Made by a program: the position numbers and the translations under genes. From NCBI GenBank assembly GCA_024743435.1, contig JANSWO010000006.1, positions 124,001 to 188,000 of the forward strand: a stretch of DNA of 64,000 nucleotides, given 5' to 3'. Source of the stretch: Pseudomonadaceae bacterium (GTDB lineage: Bacteria; Pseudomonadota; Gammaproteobacteria; Pseudomonadales; Azotimanducaceae). The notes beneath the pieces were generated by a model. The model searched no databases. It saw only the letters and a program-made list of their open reading frames with translations, and was not told where the DNA came from. Numbering within the stretch: the first letter of the stretch is position 1; each line of letters opens with the position of its first letter. Of the stretch, positions 59,880 through 64,000 are shown piece by piece.

Positions 59880-60879
59880 GCGCTATCTCTCCGTTTGGGT
59901 TACCGCAGCGATCATCACCGGTGTAACGCTCGGATCAATTTCACCAACGATCTTTCAGACCGTCGCAAGCCTTGAGATCGCACACGTCAATCTCGTCGTC
60001 GCTGTGCTCATCTGGGTAATGATCTACCCAATGATGGTGCAGATCGATTTCTCGTCGGTTCGCAACGTCGGCAGCCGCCCCAAGGGCCTCATTCTGACCA
60101 TCGTTGTGAACTGGCTAATCAAGCCATTCACTATGGCCGCACTCGGTTGGCTGTTCTTTCGCGTGCTGTTTGCGGATCTGGTCGATCCAGCGACCGCTAC
60201 CCAATACATCGCTGGAATGATTCTGCTCGGAGTCGCGCCCTGCACCGCGATGGTATTCGTGTGGAGCCAGCTCACGAAAGGTGATCCCGCCTATACCCTC
60301 GTGCAGGTCTCGATCAACGACATCATCATGATTTTCGCGTTCGCACCGATTGCGGCATTGCTGCTGGGCATAAGTGACGTCACGGTGCCTTGGCAGACGC
60401 TGGTGCTGAGCGTAGTCCTGTACGTTGCATTGCCGCTGATTGCTGGCGTGCTCACACGTGCGCGATTGGGCGGCAACGTCAATGCATTAGTCAGCAAACT
60501 GAAACCCGTATCCATTATCGGGCTGCTCGCCACCGTTGTTCTGCTCTTCGGTTTTCAGGCTGACAAAATTCTCAATCAACCGCTGGTCATCGTGCTTATC
60601 GCCGTGCCGCTGCTCGTTCAGACCTATGGGATATTCGCACTCGCCTACGGCGCTGCGAAGGCCATGCGCCTGCCGCACAACATCGCCGCGCCAGCTTGCC
60701 TGATTGGTACGTCGAACTTCTTCGAGCTGGCGGTTGCGGTTGCGATCTCCCTTTTCGGCCTGAATTCAGGCGCAGCATTAGCAACCGTCGTGGGTGTGCT
60801 CGTGGAGGTACCCGTCATGCTATCGCTCGTGGCCTTCGCTAACAGAACCCAGCACTGGTTTGCAGCCAGCAAGCCCTAG
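59866..60879 (+). CDS. arsenite efflux transporter, ACR3 family
   Basis: The 337-residue inner-membrane protein has about ten helices and the ACR3 signature around the essential Cys in [12 protein letters not shown]. It exports arsenite, the product of ArsC. Translation starts at a TTG at 59866 with AAGGG upstream, inside arsC. Its stop shares four bases (CTAG) with the stop of the convergent degQ gene. Confidence 0.93.
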   Translation: MGVFERYLSVWVTAAIITGVTLGSISPTIFQTVASLEIAHVNLVVAVLIWVMIYPMMVQIDFSSVRNVGSRPKGLILTIVVNWLIKPFTMAALGWLFFRVLFADLVDPATATQYIAGMILLGVAPCTAMVFVWSQLTKGDPAYTLVQVSINDIIMIFAFAPIAALLLGISDVTVPWQTLVLSVVLYVALPLIAGVLTRARLGGNVNALVSKLKPVSIIGLLATVVLLFGFQADKILNQPLVIVLIAVPLLVQTYGIFALAYGAAKAMRLPHNIAAPACLIGTSNFFELAVAVAISLFGLNSGAALATVVGVLVEVPVMLSLVAFANRTQHWFAASKP

Positions 60880-62237
60880 CGAATGGCGATATAGCCATAT
60901 TGGCCGTTACGGTAGACCCGCAGCAGCAACTGGCTCTTGCTGCGCCGAGCGCCTTCCGCAAGATCCGCAACGTTCTGCACTGCCCGCCGATTCGCCGCGA
61001 CGATCACATCGCCCGCCCGCAAACCGAACCGCCAGGCTGTCGAGATTTCGCTGACCTCAGTGACCAGCACTCCGGCAGCCGCTTCAGGATCAATTTCGCC
61101 GCGAAAATTCTGCAATCGCACTCCGTCGAGCCGCGCATCGATTCGCTCGCCGGTGACGTTGTCGCTTGCCTGCGCATCAACATCAATCCTGAACACCTTG
61201 CGCCGCCCGTTTCGCGTCGTCTCGATCTCGAGCTCGTCGCCAACGAAGATCACCGCTGCTTTGCTTGAGTAATCAGCTCGAGTTTCGATCAGACGATCAT
61301 CGATACGTCTTAGGATATCGCCGGGCTCAATGCCCGCCTTGTCCGCAAGCGATCCAGGCTCAACGTTGACAACGACGACGCCCGCGCTTGCCGCGACAGA
61401 AAATGCTTCCGCCAGCTGGGGATTGAGGTTCTGAACATCGATGCCTAGATAAGCGCGTCGAACCTGCTTGTTCTCGATGAGTTCCAGCATGACCTCGCGC
61501 ACCATGTTGGACGGAATCGCGAAGCCGATACCGACATTGCCGCCAGAAGGCGCAAATATCGCGGTGTTGATACCGATAAGTTCGCCCCGCAGATTAACCA
61601 GCGCACCGCCGGAGTTGCCAGGATTGATCGATGCATCGGTTTGAATAAAGTCCTCGAAGCCCTCAATGCCCAGACCGCTACGCTGAAGCGCGCTGATAAT
61701 GCCGCTGGTTACGGTCTGGTTCAGGCCAAACGGGTTACCGATTGCGACCGAGAAATCGCCGACGCGAAGCCTGGATGAATCGGCAAACGTGATGGCCGAC
61801 AGGTCTTCCGCCTCCACTTGCAACACGGCCAGATCGACCTGAGCGTCGCTGCCAACGAGGCTGGCAGTGAGGCTTCGGCCATCAGACAGAACCACCGTTA
61901 TCTCATCAGCACGGTCTACGACATGATGATTGGTGACGATATAGCCGCGAGCCGCATCCACCACTACCCCTGAGCCGGCACTTTGCGTGCGTCGCACCTG
62001 CCGGCGCTGCCTGGGGACATTGAAGAAGCGCCGAAAGAACGGGTCTTCCAACAGAGGGTTTCTCACTTGCACAGTGGTATAGGTCGCGATGTTAACGACG
62101 CTGGGCGAGGCCCTTTCAATCATGGGTGCAAGCGACGGCAGAGCATCGCCTTCAACGGCGACCGGTAGGGCTGCGCCAGCGCCCAGGGGCAGGAACAACA
62201 TCGTAACCAGTAGAATTTTGCGAGATAGCTGAATCAT
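60876..62237 (-). CDS. degQ: Do-family periplasmic serine protease DegQ/DegP
   Basis: The 453-residue protein begins with a Sec signal peptide, with A-L-P at about residue 22. The trypsin-like domain has His105 (T-N-H-H-V), Asp135 (Q-V-D-L-A) and Ser209 (N-P-G-N-S-G-G). Two PDZ domains follow at about 265-350 and 370-450. It degrades or refolds damaged envelope proteins. DegP and DegQ cannot be separated here; the short LA loop favours DegQ. It ends in a shared CTAG with the convergent arsenite exporter. Confidence 0.94.
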   Translation of the reverse strand: MIQLSRKILLVTMLFLPLGAGAALPVAVEGDALPSLAPMIERASPSVVNIATYTTVQVRNPLLEDPFFRRFFNVPRQRRQVRRTQSAGSGVVVDAARGYIVTNHHVVDRADEITVVLSDGRSLTASLVGSDAQVDLAVLQVEAEDLSAITFADSSRLRVGDFSVAIGNPFGLNQTVTSGIISALQRSGLGIEGFEDFIQTDASINPGNSGGALVNLRGELIGINTAIFAPSGGNVGIGFAIPSNMVREVMLELIENKQVRRAYLGIDVQNLNPQLAEAFSVAASAGVVVVNVEPGSLADKAGIEPGDILRRIDDRLIETRADYSSKAAVIFVGDELEIETTRNGRRKVFRIDVDAQASDNVTGERIDARLDGVRLQNFRGEIDPEAAAGVLVTEVSEISTAWRFGLRAGDVIVAANRRAVQNVADLAEGARRSKSQLLLRVYRNGQYGYIAIR

Positions 62238-62418
62238 GATCAGACGAAACTCCGTGGGCGAGCCCCGACGATCAGATGCGCCTCGGGCTGTGAGCGCTTG
62301 CGCTTATCCGCCGCAATTGCCTAAATGATCGCCAAGTCTACTGCGTACGGGGCGACAGGAAAGCCCCGGCCACGCAGACGATCAATCTGACACACGATCA
62401 TTCATTGGGGAGACGATC

Positions 62419-63261
62419 ATGAGCGGACGGTTAGAGGGCAAGGTTGCCGTTATCACCGGCGGTGCAAGCGGGTTTGGGGCGGCAACTGCGCGGCGATTTG
62501 TCGCTGAAGGCGCAAAAGTTGTGCTGGGAGACCTGCAGGAAGAAGCCGGCGCGGCAATGGCAGCCGAACTCAGCAATAGCGCCGTATTCCAGCGCTGCAA
62601 CGTGACATCTGAAGACGACGTTGCCGCGCTCATCGACAAGGCTGTCAGTCACTTTGGCCGCCTGGACATCATGTTCAACAACGCTGGCGTCGTCGGTGCG
62701 GTAGGACCGATTGCAACCACACCGGCGGACGAGTGGAAGTTGTCTATCGACATCCTGCTGAATGGCGTGTTCTACGGCATCAAACACGCTGCGCGCGTGA
62801 TGGTTCCGCAAGGCTCGGGCAGCATCATAAACACCGCCAGCACAGCCGGCATCTCGGGCGGCCTGGGTCCGCATGCCTACGCCGCAGCAAAACATGCCGT
62901 AATCGGGCTGACAAAAAACACCGCCGCGGAGCTTTGCCACAACGGCATTCGCGTCAACGCGATAGCGCCAACCGGTATGGCAACTGCCATGGTTGCGAAC
63001 ATCTCGACCGGCGACCACACAGACATCGAAAAGACCAAGGCTATTCTTGCCCAGACATCGCCGCTTAAAGGGCGAGCAGGGACCGCAGAGGATGTGGCAA
63101 ACGCTGCCCTGTTCCTGGCGAGCGACGAAGCCGGCTACACCACTGGCCACACCCTCACCACCGACGCCGGACATACCACCGGCGCATCCGACACCCCGCC
63201 ACCGTTCGCCGAATACCAACCCATGATTCGACATGCCGGGACCAGCGGCGTCGACAAGTAA
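62419..63261 (+). CDS. short-chain dehydrogenase/reductase
   Basis: The 280-residue classical SDR has T-G-G-A-S-G-F-G at the cofactor loop, N-N-A-G-V, and catalytic Y-A-A-A-K with an upstream Ser. A Pro/Thr-rich tail of about 25 residues follows the core. GGGGAG lies 7 nt before the ATG. It is followed by a second SDR gene 31 bp later, suggesting a paired oxidation or an operon that continues beyond the window. The substrate is unknown. Confidence 0.88.
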   Translation: MSGRLEGKVAVITGGASGFGAATARRFVAEGAKVVLGDLQEEAGAAMAAELSNSAVFQRCNVTSEDDVAALIDKAVSHFGRLDIMFNNAGVVGAVGPIATTPADEWKLSIDILLNGVFYGIKHAARVMVPQGSGSIINTASTAGISGGLGPHAYAAAKHAVIGLTKNTAAELCHNGIRVNAIAPTGMATAMVANISTGDHTDIEKTKAILAQTSPLKGRAGTAEDVANAALFLASDEAGYTTGHTLTTDAGHTTGASDTPPPFAEYQPMIRHAGTSGVDK

Positions 63262-63292
63262 ACCGAACAACTGACACACAAGAGCGAAAGCA

Positions 63293-64000
63293 ATGGATTT
63301 GAAAGACAAGATCGTCGTCGTAACCGGTGGCGCCGGTGGCATCGGCCGCGCAATGGCTCAGGCATTCGCCAACGAGGGTGCTCGCCATGTCGCCGTCGCT
63401 GATATGAACGAAGCCGGCGCAGCAGAAACGGCAGCCATGATTGGCGGCAGCAGCGCCCAACTCGACGTAAGCGACGAGGCGGCCATCAAGGCGTACATTG
63501 ACAAGGTGGAAGCAGAGATCGGTCCGATTGACCTGTTCTGCTCAAACGCAGGCATTGGTGTTGGTGAGGGTCTGGAGACTCCAAACGATGTCTGGGAAAC
63601 CATCTGGCAGGTCAACACCATGTCGCACATGTATGCCGCCCGGCATCTCGTGCCTAAGATGATCGCGCGCGGCGGCGGCTACCTGCTCAATACGGCATCT
63701 GCCGCGGGCCTTCTCGCGCAGATCGGCTCCATAACCTATTCGGTGACGAAGGCGGCCGCTGTCGCGATGGCTGAATGGATATCGATAACCCACGGCAACG
63801 ACGGCATCAAAGTGTCGGTCTTGTGCCCACAAGCCGTTCGCACCGCTATGACGGCAGGCGGTCCCGGTGTTGCCGGCGTCGACGGCATGATGGAAGCAGA
63901 CGAAGTGGCAAACGTTGTGGTTGAAGGCCTGCGGGATGAGCGATTCCTGATCCTGCCGCACCCTGAAGTTGCTGCCTATGTGGAACGCAAGGGCACAGAC
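63293..64000 (+). CDS. short-chain dehydrogenase/reductase, cut at the right edge
   Basis: Translation from the ATG at 63293 gives M-D-L-K-D-K-I-V-V-V-T-G-G-A-G-G-I-G, the SDR cofactor loop. S-N-A-G-I and catalytic Y-S-V-T-K follow. At least 236 residues are present and no stop appears before the window ends. A GAGCGAAAG purine stretch precedes the start. It is probably co-transcribed with the SDR ending at 63261. Confidence 0.87.
   Translation, partial: MDLKDKIVVVTGGAGGIGRAMAQAFANEGARHVAVADMNEAGAAETAAMIGGSSAQLDVSDEAAIKAYIDKVEAEIGPIDLFCSNAGIGVGEGLETPNDVWETIWQVNTMSHMYAARHLVPKMIARGGGYLLNTASAAGLLAQIGSITYSVTKAAAVAMAEWISITHGNDGIKVSVLCPQAVRTAMTAGGPGVAGVDGMMEADEVANVVVEGLRDERFLILPHPEVAAYVERKGTD

Noticed and set aside
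62431-63342. 303-codon minus-strand frame
   Set aside because: It is antisense to a well-supported SDR and the start of the next.

Overview
The window looks like a chromosomal segment of a moderately GC-rich, aerobic, Gram-negative gammaproteobacterium. The evidence is gene content and order: a miaB, phoH, ybeY, corC, lnt, lptE, holA run with a DUF1820 gene divergent from miaB; an OxyR carrying both redox cysteines at E. coli positions; and lipoproteins, Tat and Sec exports and a Do-type periplasmic protease. I see no rRNA or tRNA genes, phage, transposase or CRISPR array. Two genes are cut by the window: an MFS transporter at the left edge and an SDR at the right edge.

Layout. 0-4.5 kb: MFS exporter fragment, alpha/beta hydrolase, then an isoprenoid-flavoured run of type 1 IPP isomerase, membrane glycosyltransferase and HMG-CoA synthase. 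4.9-8.6 kb: a VWA lipoprotein, an ECF sigma factor and its membrane-anchored partner. The first and last of these share a TonB-box-like motif although neither is a receptor. 8.6-13.7 kb: DMT transporter, GlpQ-type phosphodiesterase, HtpX, membrane protein, MATE pump. 13.9-17.5 kb: a rubrerythrin, CCG-domain Fe-S protein, DUF3501 set with convergent oxyR. 17.6-22.8 kb: M28-like lipoprotein, RluA-type pseudouridine synthase, LRAT-like protein, cytochrome c5, omega-amidase and a glutamine/methionine-type aminotransferase. 23-25.5 kb: ArsR-methyltransferase fusion regulator and ahcY, with a 16-bp palindrome that may be the regulator's operator. 25.9-37.1 kb: PPOX protein, tesB, MoxR/CoxE-like AAA+ and VWA pair, a five-gene Opp peptide importer whose OppC carries a fibronectin-III-like insertion, a Nudix hydrolase and an ABM-domain protein. 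37.6-47.5 kb: CobT, CobS and the conserved miaB-to-holA run, all on the minus strand. 47.7-54 kb: DUF1820, ferredoxin reductase, membrane protein, Map, Tag-like glycosylase, a cereblon-type CULT protein, a PTPS-III-like enzyme with an SDR, and a queuosine precursor transporter. 54-64 kb: luciferase-like oxidoreductase, TIR-like membrane protein, P1-nuclease-like protein, FolK, alcohol dehydrogenase, ArsC/Acr3, DegQ, two SDRs.

The most unusual signal lies between genes. Two loci (about 25.45-25.92 kb and 37.11-37.60 kb) hold the same composite repeat of roughly 240 bp in opposite orientation. Its frame is conserved, but its hairpin stems differ between copies by compensating changes. A second, unrelated tandem repeat at 16.38-16.58 kb also shows a compensated stem change, and a 67-bp direct repeat lies at 4.69-4.84 kb. 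These look like families of structured intergenic repeats specific to this lineage.

How the genes fit together. A methionine-cycle module (regulator, AhcY, aminotransferase, omega-amidase) sits at 20.8-25.5 kb. Peroxide defence is grouped at 13.9-17.5 kb. Pterin and folate genes (PTPS-like, SDR, FolK) are spread over 52-58 kb. Envelope maintenance genes (Lnt, LptE, CorC, DegQ, HtpX) recur across the window.
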